Positions 8,575 through 17,208 of a DNA stretch of 64,000 bases are shown piece after piece. Origin of the DNA: Allobosea sp. Root483D1 (GTDB lineage Bacteria; Pseudomonadota; Alphaproteobacteria; Rhizobiales; Beijerinckiaceae); assembly GCF_001429505.1 (NCBI RefSeq), contig NZ_LMJW01000001.1, positions 870,606-934,605 of the forward strand, written 5' to 3'. The position numbers were made by a program, and so were the translations under genes. The notes under the pieces are model-generated. The model was not told where the DNA came from. It worked only from the letters and a program-made list of their open reading frames with translations, and did no database searches. How positions within the stretch are numbered: position 1 is the stretch's first letter; each line of letters opens with the position of its first letter.

Positions 8575-9780
8575 ATGACCATCCACCGGCCCAACCGCCA
8601 GCTCGGCTTCCAGACGCGCTCGATCCACCAGGGTTACGATCCGCTGCTGGAGCGCGGCTCCGTCTCGCCGCCGATCTATATGACCTCGACCTTCGCATTC
8701 CCGAATGTGGCCGCCGCGGACGCGGTGGTCGCGGACGAGGTCGAAGGCTTCCTCTACGGCCGCGAGCACAATCCGACGCAAGCCTTGCTGGAGCAGCGCG
8801 TCGCCTCGCTGGAAGGCGCGGAAGCCGGCGTCGCCGCCGCCTCGGGCATGGCCGCGATCAGCTCGCTCTTCTTCTCGCTGCTATCGCCCGGCGACGAAAT
8901 CATCGTCCACGAGACGCTCTACAACAACACCACGGCGCTCACCGGCGAGGGCCTGCCGCGCTTCGGCATCAAGGTCGTCAAGGTCGACCTCTCGGAGCCC
9001 GGCAACCTGACGGCCGCGGTGACGGATAAGACGCGGCTCGTCTATTTCGAGTCGCCGATCAACCCGACCGGCGAAGTGCTCGACATCGCCGCGATCGCCG
9101 AACTCGCGCACCGGGCCGGCCTGCGCGTCGTGGTCGATTCCACCTTCGCCTCGCCGGCCCTGCAGCGGCCGCTGGAGCACGGCGCCGACATCGTCGTGCA
9201 TTCGCTGACCAAATACATCAACGGCCATGGCGACCTGCTCGGCGGCATCGTGCTCGGCGATGCGCAGACCATGCACAAGGTGCGCGGGCTCGGCCTGCGC
9301 TATCTCACCGGGGCGACGCTCTCGCCGATGGCCTGCTTCCTCGTGCTGCGCGGGCTCAAGACGCTCAAGGTCAGGATGCGCCAGCATAGCGAGAACGCGC
9401 TCGCCGTGGCGCAGATGCTCGACGCTCATCCCGCGGTCCGGATCGTGCGCTATCCCTTCCTCGAGAGCTATCCGCGTAACGCCATCGCCCGCAAGCAGAT
9501 GAGCAATGGCAGCGGCATGATGTCGTTCGAGCTGCATGCCGGCTATGACGGCGCCATGGCGATGATGGACAAGCTCAAGCTGATCGCGCGCGCCGTCAGC
9601 CTGGGCGATGTCGAATCCCTGATCATGCATCCCGGCGGCCTGCTGCAGGCGCGCCGCAAGGTCTTCCCCGAGGCCAAGCTCGGCACCGGGGTGACCATGG
9701 ACCTGATGCGCCTGTCGATCGGCCTGGAAGACGCCGAGGACCTGATCGACGATCTCAAACAGGCACTCGACGGAGGCTGA
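8575..9780 (+). CDS. Cys/Met-metabolism PLP-dependent enzyme (methionine gamma-lyase / cystathionine gamma-lyase type)
   Basis: This 401-residue fold-type I PLP enzyme has the active-site lysine in [12 protein letters not shown], the GREHNPTQ phosphate/PLP contact, [15 protein letters not shown] and the C-terminal [12 protein letters not shown] signature. Family members perform beta- or gamma-elimination on sulfur amino acids or their O-acyl homoserine analogues. Its place between soxG and a peptide-type transporter suggests that the imported compound has a leaving group at the beta or gamma carbon that is released after oxidative N-dealkylation (inference). Sequence alone does not separate MGL, CGL and MetZ-type activities. 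Confidence 0.88.
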   Translation: MTIHRPNRQLGFQTRSIHQGYDPLLERGSVSPPIYMTSTFAFPNVAAADAVVADEVEGFLYGREHNPTQALLEQRVASLEGAEAGVAAASGMAAISSLFFSLLSPGDEIIVHETLYNNTTALTGEGLPRFGIKVVKVDLSEPGNLTAAVTDKTRLVYFESPINPTGEVLDIAAIAELAHRAGLRVVVDSTFASPALQRPLEHGADIVVHSLTKYINGHGDLLGGIVLGDAQTMHKVRGLGLRYLTGATLSPMACFLVLRGLKTLKVRMRQHSENALAVAQMLDAHPAVRIVRYPFLESYPRNAIARKQMSNGSGMMSFELHAGYDGAMAMMDKLKLIARAVSLGDVESLIMHPGGLLQARRKVFPEAKLGTGVTMDLMRLSIGLEDAEDLIDDLKQALDGG

Positions 9781-9784
9781 TGCG

Positions 9785-10750
9785 ATGCGCGGGGACGTCC
9801 TGAGCTATGTCGTCTGGCGGATCATCCACTCGATCCCGCTCGTCATCGGCGTCTCCATCATCGGCTTCGGCATCATGCACCTGGCGCCGGGCGGACCGCT
9901 GGCGGTCTATACGCTGAACCCGACCATCACCGTCACCGATATCGAGCGCATCCGCGTCGCGCTCGGCCTCGACCAGCCGGTCCACATCCAATACCTGACC
10001 TGGGCCAAGTCGATGCTGACCGGCACCTGGGGCTTCACCTTCTTCGGCGGGCGGCCGGTGCTGGAGGTGATCGTCGAGCGGCTGCCGGCGACGATGATCC
10101 TGATGGGCACGTCGCTCGCGCTCGCCATGCTGATCGGCACGCTGATCGGCATGCTCGGCGCGATCAGGCGCGGTTCGATCTTCGACTACCTCTCGACCAC
10201 CGGCGCCATGCTGGCGCTGTCCTTCCCGACCTTCTGGTTCGGGCTGATGGCGATCTACATCTTCGCCATCGAGCTGCGCTGGCTACCCTCCGGCGGCATG
10301 TACGAGCTCGGCGAGGAAGGCAATCCCTGGGATCTGCTGCGCCATCTCGTCCTGCCGGCGATGGTGCTCACCCTCGTGCTGGTCGCGCAATGGAGCCGCT
10401 ACGCCCGCTCCAGCTTCCTCGACGTGATCCAGCAGGACTATATCCGCACCGCGCGCTCTAAGGGGCTGAGCACCCGCGCCGTCCTGTTCGGCCATGCCTT
10501 CCGCAATGCGGTGATCCCGCTTGTCGCCCTGTTCGGCGTGCAGTTGCCGACACTGTTCTCGGGCGCGCTCGTCGCCGAGACGATCTTCAGCTGGCCCGGC
10601 ATGGGCCGCCTCTTCGTCGATGCGCTCAACATGAAGGAATACCCGATCCTGATGGGGATGATCATGTTCACGGCGCTCTTCGTCGTGGTCGGCAACCTGA
10701 TCGCAGACATCGCCATCGCGCTGATCGATCCACGCGTGAAGCTGGGATGA
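9785..10750 (+). CDS. ABC transporter permease, DppB/OppB type
   Basis: A 321-residue inner-membrane permease with six predicted hydrophobic segments. TM1 is at the N-terminus, there is the usual large periplasmic stretch with TWGFTFFGGRPV, and the EAA coupling loop (YIRTARSKGLSTRAVLFGHAF) lies near 220-240. It starts four bases after the PLP enzyme stop and is followed after four bases by the DppC-type partner, so it belongs to the same operon. It belongs to the peptide/opine/nickel import family. No cognate ATPase gene follows. Confidence 0.92.
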   Translation: MRGDVLSYVVWRIIHSIPLVIGVSIIGFGIMHLAPGGPLAVYTLNPTITVTDIERIRVALGLDQPVHIQYLTWAKSMLTGTWGFTFFGGRPVLEVIVERLPATMILMGTSLALAMLIGTLIGMLGAIRRGSIFDYLSTTGAMLALSFPTFWFGLMAIYIFAIELRWLPSGGMYELGEEGNPWDLLRHLVLPAMVLTLVLVAQWSRYARSSFLDVIQQDYIRTARSKGLSTRAVLFGHAFRNAVIPLVALFGVQLPTLFSGALVAETIFSWPGMGRLFVDALNMKEYPILMGMIMFTALFVVVGNLIADIAIALIDPRVKLG

Positions 10751-10754
10751 GGAC

Positions 10755-11660
10755 GTGGCCATGACCGACATCCCCGTCTCGACCTCCACCCCGGCCACAG
10801 CGCCGAACCGCACTTACGCGCAGATGATCGCGCGGCGCTTCGTCAGCCATCGCATGGCGGTCGCCGGCGCCGTGCTGGTGGTGCTGCTCTGCTCGTCGGC
10901 CCTGTTCGCGCAGTTCGTCGCGCCGCACGACCCGACGACGATCGACACGGCGAAGCGCTTCCTGCCGCCGCTCGCCTCCTGGAGCTACCCGCTCGGCACC
11001 GACGATCTCGGCCGCGACACGCTCAGCCGGCTGCTCTATGGCGGCCAGGTCTCGCTCATGGTCGGCATCGTCGCGATGCTGACGACGATGCTGACCGGCA
11101 CCCTGGTCGGACTCGCCGCCGGCTATTACGGCGGCATCATCGACAACCTGCTGATGCGTTTCGTCGACACGCTGCTGTGCTTTCCGCAGGTCTTCCTGCT
11201 GCTGGTCGTCGCCGCCTTCGTGCCGCCGACCATCCTGTCGATCTCGCTGATCATCGGCCTGACCTCCTGGATGGAGGTCTCGCGTATCGTGCGGGCCCAG
11301 GTCTCAACGCTGAAGGAGATGGACTTCGTCCAGGCCTCGCGCGGCTTCGGTGCCTCGAACTGGCGCATCATGCTGGTCGAGCTCTTGCCGAACATCGCAG
11401 CGCCGGTGCTGGTCGCGGCGACGCTCAAGGTCGCGACCGCCGTGCTGATGGAATCCTATATCAGCTTCCTCGGCTATGGCGTGCAGCCGCCGATGGCGAG
11501 CTGGGGCAACATGCTGACCAACGCCCAGGGCTATTTCGACACCGTGCCCTTCCTGGCGATCCTGCCAGGCATCCTGATCACCTTCACTGTCATGGGCTTC
11601 AACTTCCTGGGCGACGGCCTGCGGGACGCCGTCGACGCCAGGCTCAAGATCGACCCGTAG
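10755..11660 (+). CDS. ABC transporter permease, DppC/OppC type
   Basis: A 301-residue partner permease. It has a cytosolic N-terminal extension (to about 30), then LGTDDLGRDTLSRLLYGGQVSLMVG, a hallmark of DppC/OppC proteins, and an EAA loop (FVQASRGFGASNWRIMLVELLPN) near 190-215. It pairs with the permease just upstream. Its end is 33 bases from the substrate-binding protein gene. The ATP-binding subunits must be encoded elsewhere. Confidence 0.92.
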   Translation: MAMTDIPVSTSTPATAPNRTYAQMIARRFVSHRMAVAGAVLVVLLCSSALFAQFVAPHDPTTIDTAKRFLPPLASWSYPLGTDDLGRDTLSRLLYGGQVSLMVGIVAMLTTMLTGTLVGLAAGYYGGIIDNLLMRFVDTLLCFPQVFLLLVVAAFVPPTILSISLIIGLTSWMEVSRIVRAQVSTLKEMDFVQASRGFGASNWRIMLVELLPNIAAPVLVAATLKVATAVLMESYISFLGYGVQPPMASWGNMLTNAQGYFDTVPFLAILPGILITFTVMGFNFLGDGLRDAVDARLKIDP

Positions 11661-11693
11661 TCCAACGCCGAACAACCAAGAGGGGAGACCAGC

Positions 11694-13331
11694 ATGTCCA
11701 CGACATCGTCACCGACCCGGCGCTCGCTGCTCAAGACCGCAGCGGCATCGAGCCTGATCCTGCCCGCCGGCGCGATCTTCAGCCCGGCGATCGCACAGCG
11801 CCGCGACCGCCTCATCCTCGGCACCACCCAGGAGCCGGTGCAGTTCAATCCGCTGCTCTATGTCAACGCCGGCGCCGAGAACATTCCCGAGGCCTGCCTG
11901 TTCGACGCGCTCTGGGACGTCAACGAGAAGGGCGAGTTCGTGCCCAACCTCGCGGCGCGCATCCCGACCCGCGAGAACGGCGACATCTCCGCCGACGGCA
12001 AGACCTGGCGCATCAACCTGAAGCGCGACGTGAAATGGAGCGACGGCCAGCCCTTCACCGCCCGCGACGTCGAGTTCACCTACCAGACCATCGTCAATCC
12101 CAAGGTCGCGGTGCGCTCGCGCAGCGGCTTCGACCTGATCGAGAGCTTCAAGCGGGTCGACGACCACACCGTCGAAATCGTGCTGTCGCGCCCCTTCGTG
12201 CCCTTCATGTGGGCCTGGCAGAACATGCACATCGTTCCGCACCACCTGCTCTCCAAGGAGGAGAACATCAACACCTCGGGCTTCAACGCCCAGCCGGTCG
12301 GCACCGGTCCCTATCTCTTGAAGTCACGCACGGCCGGCAGCCACATGGTCTACGAGGCGAACCCGAACTACCATCGCGGCGCCGCCAAGATCAGGCAGTT
12401 CATCCATAAGTTCGTGCCCGACCAGCTCGTCGCCTACAGCCAGGCGCGCACCGGCGAGATCGACTATCTCGGCGTCTCCGGCGTACCCTTCGACCGCTGG
12501 GGCGAGGCGGCGAAGCTGCCGGATCGTACTTTCTTCCCGCTGGCGCAGCCCTGGGTGCAGTTCGTCTACTTCAATTGCGGCAAGCCGCAGTTCAAGGACC
12601 CGAAGGTACGCCGGGCGCTCTATATCGCGCTCGAAATGCAGAAGACGATCGATGACGTCTTCTTCGGCGCCTACAAGCGCACGCTGTCCTATCTGCACAC
12701 CAGCCACTGGGCCTACAATCACGACCTCAAGGACACCGGCCCCAATCCGCAGCTCGCCGCCAAGATGCTCGACGAGGCCGGCTGGAAGGTCGGCGCCGAC
12801 GGCGTCCGCGAAAAGGACGGCGTCAAGATGAAGTTCTCGATGTCGACGACGGCCGGTTTCCCGGCCCGCCAGGCGACGCAGGCGATCTTCCAGCAGAACT
12901 GGAAGGCGATCGGCGTCGAGATGGAGATCAAGAACATGCCGGCCTCGGTGGTCTGGGGCGAGTACACCACCAAGTCGCAGTTCGACACGCTGCTGGTCTC
13001 CTGGGAGCCGACCGTCGGCATGGATCCCGACTACACCGCGCGGGCCCATTCCAAGATGATCCCGGTGAAGACCGGCAGCGGCTCGAACTACACCCAGTAC
13101 GAGAATGCCGAGGTCGACCGGCTGCTCGAGGACGGCGTCAAGCAGACCGACCAGGCCGAACGCAAGAAGATCTATGCCCGCATCCAGGAGATCCTGCTGG
13201 AAGAGGTGCCGTTCGGGCCGCAGGGCGGCGTCTTCCAGGGCCAGATCGCCCACAAGTCCCTGCAAGGCATCAAGCCGAACCAGTACGTGGTCGACGCCGC
13301 CTGGAATGTCCACGAGTGGTCGTGGGGCTGA
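11694..13331 (+). CDS. Periplasmic peptide/opine-type ABC substrate-binding protein (SBP_bac_5)
   Basis: A 545-residue family 5 binding protein with a Tat-type leader (TRRSLLKTAAASS... AIAQ, cleavage near residue 35). It has the cluster-C features GKTWRINLKRDVKWSDGQPFTARDVEFTYQ (here given in part as KRDVKWSDGQPF) and the VGTGPYLLKS segment. Such proteins capture di/tripeptides, opines or other amino-acid derivatives. It is the last gene of the operon and is followed by a strong hairpin. An SD-like GAGGGGAGA lies just upstream of ATG 11694. Confidence 0.92.
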   Translation: MSTTSSPTRRSLLKTAAASSLILPAGAIFSPAIAQRRDRLILGTTQEPVQFNPLLYVNAGAENIPEACLFDALWDVNEKGEFVPNLAARIPTRENGDISADGKTWRINLKRDVKWSDGQPFTARDVEFTYQTIVNPKVAVRSRSGFDLIESFKRVDDHTVEIVLSRPFVPFMWAWQNMHIVPHHLLSKEENINTSGFNAQPVGTGPYLLKSRTAGSHMVYEANPNYHRGAAKIRQFIHKFVPDQLVAYSQARTGEIDYLGVSGVPFDRWGEAAKLPDRTFFPLAQPWVQFVYFNCGKPQFKDPKVRRALYIALEMQKTIDDVFFGAYKRTLSYLHTSHWAYNHDLKDTGPNPQLAAKMLDEAGWKVGADGVREKDGVKMKFSMSTTAGFPARQATQAIFQQNWKAIGVEMEIKNMPASVVWGEYTTKSQFDTLLVSWEPTVGMDPDYTARAHSKMIPVKTGSGSNYTQYENAEVDRLLEDGVKQTDQAERKKIYARIQEILLEEVPFGPQGGVFQGQIAHKSLQGIKPNQYVVDAAWNVHEWSWG

Positions 13332-13342
13332 GCGCCGCCCTC

Positions 13343-13373
13343 GCCCCGTCACCGGAACGCCCGGCGACGGGGC
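13343..13373 (+). terminator. Strong hairpin closing the sarcosine-oxidase operon
   Basis: GCCCCGTC (13343-13350) pairs with GACGGGGC (13366-13373), and inner CCGG/CCGG extends the stem across one mismatch. It starts 12 bases after the last stop of the operon. The downstream tract is ccttcccc rather than a T-run, so termination may need Rho. Confidence 0.55.
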
Positions 13374-13473
13374 AGGCCTTCCCCGCCGGCGCCGGCGGAT
13401 CAGCACAGTCTGATCGCGCCGGCCGTGGTCGATCTCGTGTTGCGATGCTGCTTTCCGCGCATATCTACGATCG

Positions 13474-14946
13474 ATGATCCCGATCGCTTTCGATAATTCC
13501 TATGTGCGCCTGCCGCAGCGCTTCTACGCAGCGGTCGCCCCGACCACCGTTTCCGCGCCTCGGCTGATCCGGTTGAACGCCCCGCTCGCATCGGAGCTTG
13601 GGCTGGACCTGGACTGGCTGAAAGATCCGGAGGGCGTGGCGATGCTGTCCGGCAATGGCGTGCCGGCGGGAGCCGCTCCGATCGCGACCGCCTATGCCGG
13701 CCACCAGTTCGGCGGCTTCAGCCCCCAGCTCGGCGACGGGCGCGCCATCCTGCTCGGCGAGCTCGTCGACCGGCACGGCCGGCGTCAGGATCTCCAACTC
13801 AAGGGCGCCGGCCCGACGCCGTTCTCGCGCCGGGGCGATGGCCGTGCCGCCCTGGGGCCGGTCCTGCGCGAATACATCGTCAGCGAGGCGATGGCGGCGC
13901 TGGGTGTGCCGACGACACGCGCCCTCGCCGCGGTCCTGACCGGCGAGGCCGTCAGGCGCGAGACGCTGCTGCCCGGCGCGGTCCTGACCCGCGTCGCCTC
14001 CAGCCATATCCGGATCGGCACCTTCCAGTTCTTCGCCGCGCGCGGCGACGCCGAGGCCTTGCGCCTGCTCGCCGACCACGTGATTGCGCGCCACTACCCG
14101 GCTTGCACCGGCGATGGTCGCTATCTCGCCTTGCTGGAGGCCGTGATCGCCGCGCAAGCCGCGCTCGTCGCGCAATGGATGACGATCGGCTTCATCCACG
14201 GCGTGATGAACACCGACAACATGTCGGTCGCCGGCGAGACCATCGACTATGGACCCTGCGCCTTCATGGACACCTATCATCCGACGACGGTGTTCAGCGC
14301 GATCGACGAGCATGGCCGCTACGCCTTCGGCAACCAGCCCCCGATCGCCCGCTGGAATCTCGCGCGCTTCGCCGAGGCGCTGCTGCCGCTGCTGGCCGAC
14401 GACCAGGACGAGGCGGTGTCGATCGCGCAGCACGCGCTGAGCCAGTTCGACCCACAGTTCCAGGCAGGGTTGACCGCGGGGTTCCGCCGGAAGCTCGGCC
14501 TCGCCACGGAAGAAGCGGAGGATGTCGAGCTCATCAAGGCGCTGCTCGAGACGATGCAGCGCGGCGAGGCCGATTTCACGCTGGTCTTCCGGCGCCTGAG
14601 CGAGGCGGCCGGGCAAGCGGACAGCGCCGCGGCCTGTCGCAGCCTCTTCGCCAACCCGGCCGAGTTCGATGCCTGGGAAGGCCGCTGGCGCCAGCGCCTG
14701 TCGCGGGAGCCCGCATCGGCGAAAGCGCGCCAGGATGCGATGCTGCGCGCCAACCCGCTGTTCATCCCGCGCAACCACCTGGTCGAAGCGGCGATCCAGG
14801 CTGCCGTCGAGCGCGATGACTTCACCCCGTTCGAGACCCTCCTCGGGGTCCTCGCCAAGCCGTTCGAGGCGCAGCCGGGCCGTGAGGATCATGCGCGACC
14901 GCCGGCTGCGCATGAGCGCGTGATGGCGACGTTCTGCGGGACCTAG
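13474..14946 (+). CDS. selO: SelO protein adenylyltransferase (YdiU/UPF0061 family pseudokinase)
   Basis: 490 residues, the usual length. Signature blocks are all present: [36 protein letters not shown], the [13 protein letters not shown] catalytic-loop equivalent and DYGPCAFMD as the DFG equivalent. The C-terminus ends in Phe-Cys-Gly-Thr, keeping the conserved redox cysteine. SelO transfers AMP from ATP to Ser/Thr/Tyr of target proteins and is linked to oxidative-stress responses. It stands alone, flanked by a terminator hairpin and a repeat element. Confidence 0.96.
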   Translation: MIPIAFDNSYVRLPQRFYAAVAPTTVSAPRLIRLNAPLASELGLDLDWLKDPEGVAMLSGNGVPAGAAPIATAYAGHQFGGFSPQLGDGRAILLGELVDRHGRRQDLQLKGAGPTPFSRRGDGRAALGPVLREYIVSEAMAALGVPTTRALAAVLTGEAVRRETLLPGAVLTRVASSHIRIGTFQFFAARGDAEALRLLADHVIARHYPACTGDGRYLALLEAVIAAQAALVAQWMTIGFIHGVMNTDNMSVAGETIDYGPCAFMDTYHPTTVFSAIDEHGRYAFGNQPPIARWNLARFAEALLPLLADDQDEAVSIAQHALSQFDPQFQAGLTAGFRRKLGLATEEAEDVELIKALLETMQRGEADFTLVFRRLSEAAGQADSAAACRSLFANPAEFDAWEGRWRQRLSREPASAKARQDAMLRANPLFIPRNHLVEAAIQAAVERDDFTPFETLLGVLAKPFEAQPGREDHARPPAAHERVMATFCGT

Positions 14947-14951
14947 ATCAT

Positions 14952-15074
14952 CGCGCGTCCTATCGGGCGCTATCACGATGATCTATCACATTGTTATCGC
15001 ATCGGATTATTCCAAAAAAGTGGATTCCACTTTTCGGTCCGATGCTATAGATGGCCGCGCGTCCTATCGGGCGC
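14952..15074. repeat. Pair of 19-bp direct repeats flanking a palindromic element
   Basis: CGCGCGTCCTATCGGGCGC is present exactly at 14952-14970 and 15056-15074, 104 bases apart. Each copy has GCGC at both ends. The DNA between them is unusually AT-rich for this genome and holds the nested palindrome at 14999-15045. The first copy starts six bases after the selO stop. It may be a mobile miniature element or a duplicated regulatory site; no coding potential is seen. Confidence 0.6.
14999..15045. repeat. Nested inverted repeat in the selO-hydrolase gap
   Basis: The outer arms GCATCGGA (14999-15006) and TCCGATGC (15038-15045) are perfect complements. Inside them AAAAGTGG (15016-15023) pairs with CCACTTTT (15027-15034) around a 3-base loop. 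The inner hairpin ending in TTTT could terminate selO transcription. The outer arms look like a dispersed intergenic palindrome. Confidence 0.55.
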
Positions 15075-15150
15075 GGCAAAGGCGCTCTAGGCTGCTGAAC
15101 GGAGGCGGTCCGGAACCGGGACACCCGGCTCGCCGAGACAAGGCAGCGCG

Positions 15151-15792
15151 ATGTTTCTTTTCGACGGTCCCGACAAGGCTGATGTGACCATCCTCCTGGC
15201 GCATGGGGCCGGAGCGGCGATGGACTCGCCATCGATGACCGCGGCCGCAGAGGCGCTGGCCGGAGCGGGCTTCCGCGTTGCCCGCTTCGAGTTCGACTAT
15301 ATGGCGGCACGGCGGACCGGAGCTGGCCGCACGCCGCCGCCACGCGCCGAAAAGCTCAACCCGCACTATCTCGCCGCCGTCGACGCGCTCGGCGCCGAGG
15401 GAGCCCTGGTCATCGGCGGCAAGTCGATGGGGGGCCGCGTCGCGAGCATGGTGGCGGACACGCTGTTCGAGGCGGGCCGGATTTGCGGCCTTCTGTGCCT
15501 CGGCTATCCCTTCCATCCGCCCGACAAGCCGGAGCAGCTACGAACCGGCCACCTCGCCGACCTGCGGACCCCAACGCTCATCGTGCAGGGAACGCGGGAT
15601 GAGTTCGGCACCCGGGAGGAGGTATCGACCTATCGGCTGTCGCCGCGCATCGACGTCCTCTGGCTGGAAGATGGCGACCACGATCTGAAGCCCCGCAAGC
15701 GGATCTCCGGCTTTTCAGCCGCCGACCATCTCGGCACCATGGCCGAGACGACTTCCGCCTGGGCCGGGCGCCTTCATTCGGCCGGCCGGTAA
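15151..15792 (+). CDS. Alpha/beta hydrolase of the Tex30/KANL3-like (dienelactone-hydrolase-like) type
   Basis: 213 residues. An N-terminal LLAHGAGAAMDSPSM oxyanion region leads to the nucleophile elbow GGKSMGGR (Ser about 93). The acid Asp lies in GTRDEFG (about 150) and the base His in DGDHDLKP (about 174), so the triad is intact. No signal peptide or membrane segment is seen. The substrate is unknown; relatives are small cytosolic esterase-like proteins. It is not evidently in an operon with selO. Confidence 0.85.
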   Translation: MFLFDGPDKADVTILLAHGAGAAMDSPSMTAAAEALAGAGFRVARFEFDYMAARRTGAGRTPPPRAEKLNPHYLAAVDALGAEGALVIGGKSMGGRVASMVADTLFEAGRICGLLCLGYPFHPPDKPEQLRTGHLADLRTPTLIVQGTRDEFGTREEVSTYRLSPRIDVLWLEDGDHDLKPRKRISGFSAADHLGTMAETTSAWAGRLHSAGR

Positions 15793-15818
15793 CCTGTCGC
15801 AAGTTTGGCAAAGATCAT

Positions 15819-15836
15819 GCGCGGATCGGGCCGCGC
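15819..15836. terminator. Hairpin between convergent hydrolase and ROK regulator genes
   Basis: GCGCGG (15819-15824) and CCGCGC (15831-15836) form a 6-bp G/C stem with a 6-base loop in the 70-base convergent gap. It could serve both strands. No T-run is present. Confidence 0.3.
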
Positions 15837-15862
15837 CAACGTTCGCCGCAACCATCAGCCTT

Positions 15863-17077
15863 TCAAATCCGCTCCACGACGTCCTGCTTGAACAGCAGCG
15901 ACAGCTCGGGCGTCATGCCGTCGAAGACCGGCAGCGTCGCGGCGCCCAGCGCCGGCGTGTCCGGGCCCATCTCGGCGGCGATCAGGCGCGGCGTGTCGGC
16001 CGCCTTGTTGAGGCTGACGCTGCGCGGCAGCGGCTCGATCCGGGCGATGAGCGCCTCCAACACGGGGCGGGGGAGCACGCCGCCGAGGATCACGGTCTGC
16101 GGGTCGAGCATGTTCTCGATCATCACCACGGCCTGGCGCAGGCTGGCTGCGGCCTCATCCAGCCAGGCGAGCAGACGGACGTCACCGTCGTCGAGCGCCT
16201 TGGCGATACGATCGAGATCACCGTGCCGGACAGTCGCCGCCTGGACGTCGCCAAGCGCCTTCAGCGCAAGCGAGACCGAGGCGTAGCGTTCAAGGCAGCC
16301 GCGATTGCCACATGGGCAAGGCCGCCCGTTGGTGTCGACGACGAGATGGCCGATCTCGCCCGACTTGCCGTAGCCGCCGCGATAAGGCTGGCCGCGCAGG
16401 AAGAGCCCGCCGCCGATGCCGGCGCCGATATAGATGTAAGCGAAGTCGGTCAGCGCACGGCCGGCGCCGTAGAGCCGCTCGCCGATCGCGGCCGCCGTGG
16501 CGTCGTTCTCGAGCAGCACGGGCAGGCCGAGCTTGTCCTGCAGCGACCGGCGCAGTGAGAAATCCTTCCAGCCAGGCAGCGCGACCTCGCCGAGCACCAC
16601 GAGCCGGTCGTCCTGGAAAAGAGCCGGGATGACGAGGCCGACGCCCCAGACGCGCTGGCGCGCCACCTGCTGGCGTTCGAGCATCGCCGAGATCGTCGCC
16701 GCGATCTGGTCGAGCACCGCCTCGGGGGCGTCGGAGGCGAGGTCGAGCTCGGCGCGATCGCGCACTCCGCCGGCGACGTCGGTCAGTATGACCAGCAGCA
16801 CGCCATGGCCGAAGGACACGCCCAAGGTGAAGCCGCCGTCCGGATTGATGTCGAGGTCGACGGCCGGCTGACCACGTCCGCCGCTGCGTCGGCTGACGCT
16901 GCGCACCAGCCCGGCCTCGGTGAGCTCGCCGATGATGTTGGAAATGGTCTGAGGCGCCAGGCCGGTGGCGCGCGTGATCTCCGCACGTGAAAGCGGCGCC
17001 TGCAGCCGCACCGTCTCTAGCACGACCCGCCGGTTGAACCGGCGGGCATGGTCCATGTTGGCGCCGAACAGCTTCAT
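15863..17077 (-). CDS. ROK family (NagC/XylR-like) transcriptional repressor
   Basis: 404 residues. The N-terminal winged helix covers ~15-75 (LSRAEITRATGLAPQTISNII). It is followed by an ROK sugar-binding domain with GIGGGLFLRGQPYRGG and the zinc motif CPCGNRGCLE. In this family a sugar or sugar-phosphate inducer releases the repressor from its operator. It is divergently transcribed from the sugar ABC operon starting at 17209, with an 11-bp palindrome in between, so it most likely controls that operon. Confidence 0.93.
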   Translation of the reverse strand: MKLFGANMDHARRFNRRVVLETVRLQAPLSRAEITRATGLAPQTISNIIGELTEAGLVRSVSRRSGGRGQPAVDLDINPDGGFTLGVSFGHGVLLVILTDVAGGVRDRAELDLASDAPEAVLDQIAATISAMLERQQVARQRVWGVGLVIPALFQDDRLVVLGEVALPGWKDFSLRRSLQDKLGLPVLLENDATAAAIGERLYGAGRALTDFAYIYIGAGIGGGLFLRGQPYRGGYGKSGEIGHLVVDTNGRPCPCGNRGCLERYASVSLALKALGDVQAATVRHGDLDRIAKALDDGDVRLLAWLDEAAASLRQAVVMIENMLDPQTVILGGVLPRPVLEALIARIEPLPRSVSLNKAADTPRLIAAEMGPDTPALGAATLPVFDGMTPELSLLFKQDVVERI

Positions 17078-17137
17078 TTTTGCCTCTGCCTCATCGCTCC
17101 TGCCTACACCCGGGCGCTTGCCAGTCGAAATGGTCTC

Positions 17138-17148
17138 TGATTAAATCA
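17138..17148. promoter_or_regulatory. Palindrome TGATTAAATCA, candidate ROK repressor operator
   Basis: A perfect 11-bp palindrome in an AT-rich stretch of the 131-base divergent region between the ROK regulator and the sugar-transport operon. It is the most symmetrical element there and the obvious operator candidate. Confidence 0.5.
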
Positions 17149-17208
17149 CTTCATTGGAATAAATCGGGCGGCGGCGAAAGACCGCCCGGAAACAGCGGGG
17201 AACAGACC

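Noticed and set aside
14952..15074. Repeat pair as a remnant CRISPR array
   Set aside because: Only two copies, 104 bases apart, with a palindrome rather than a spacer between them and no cas genes.
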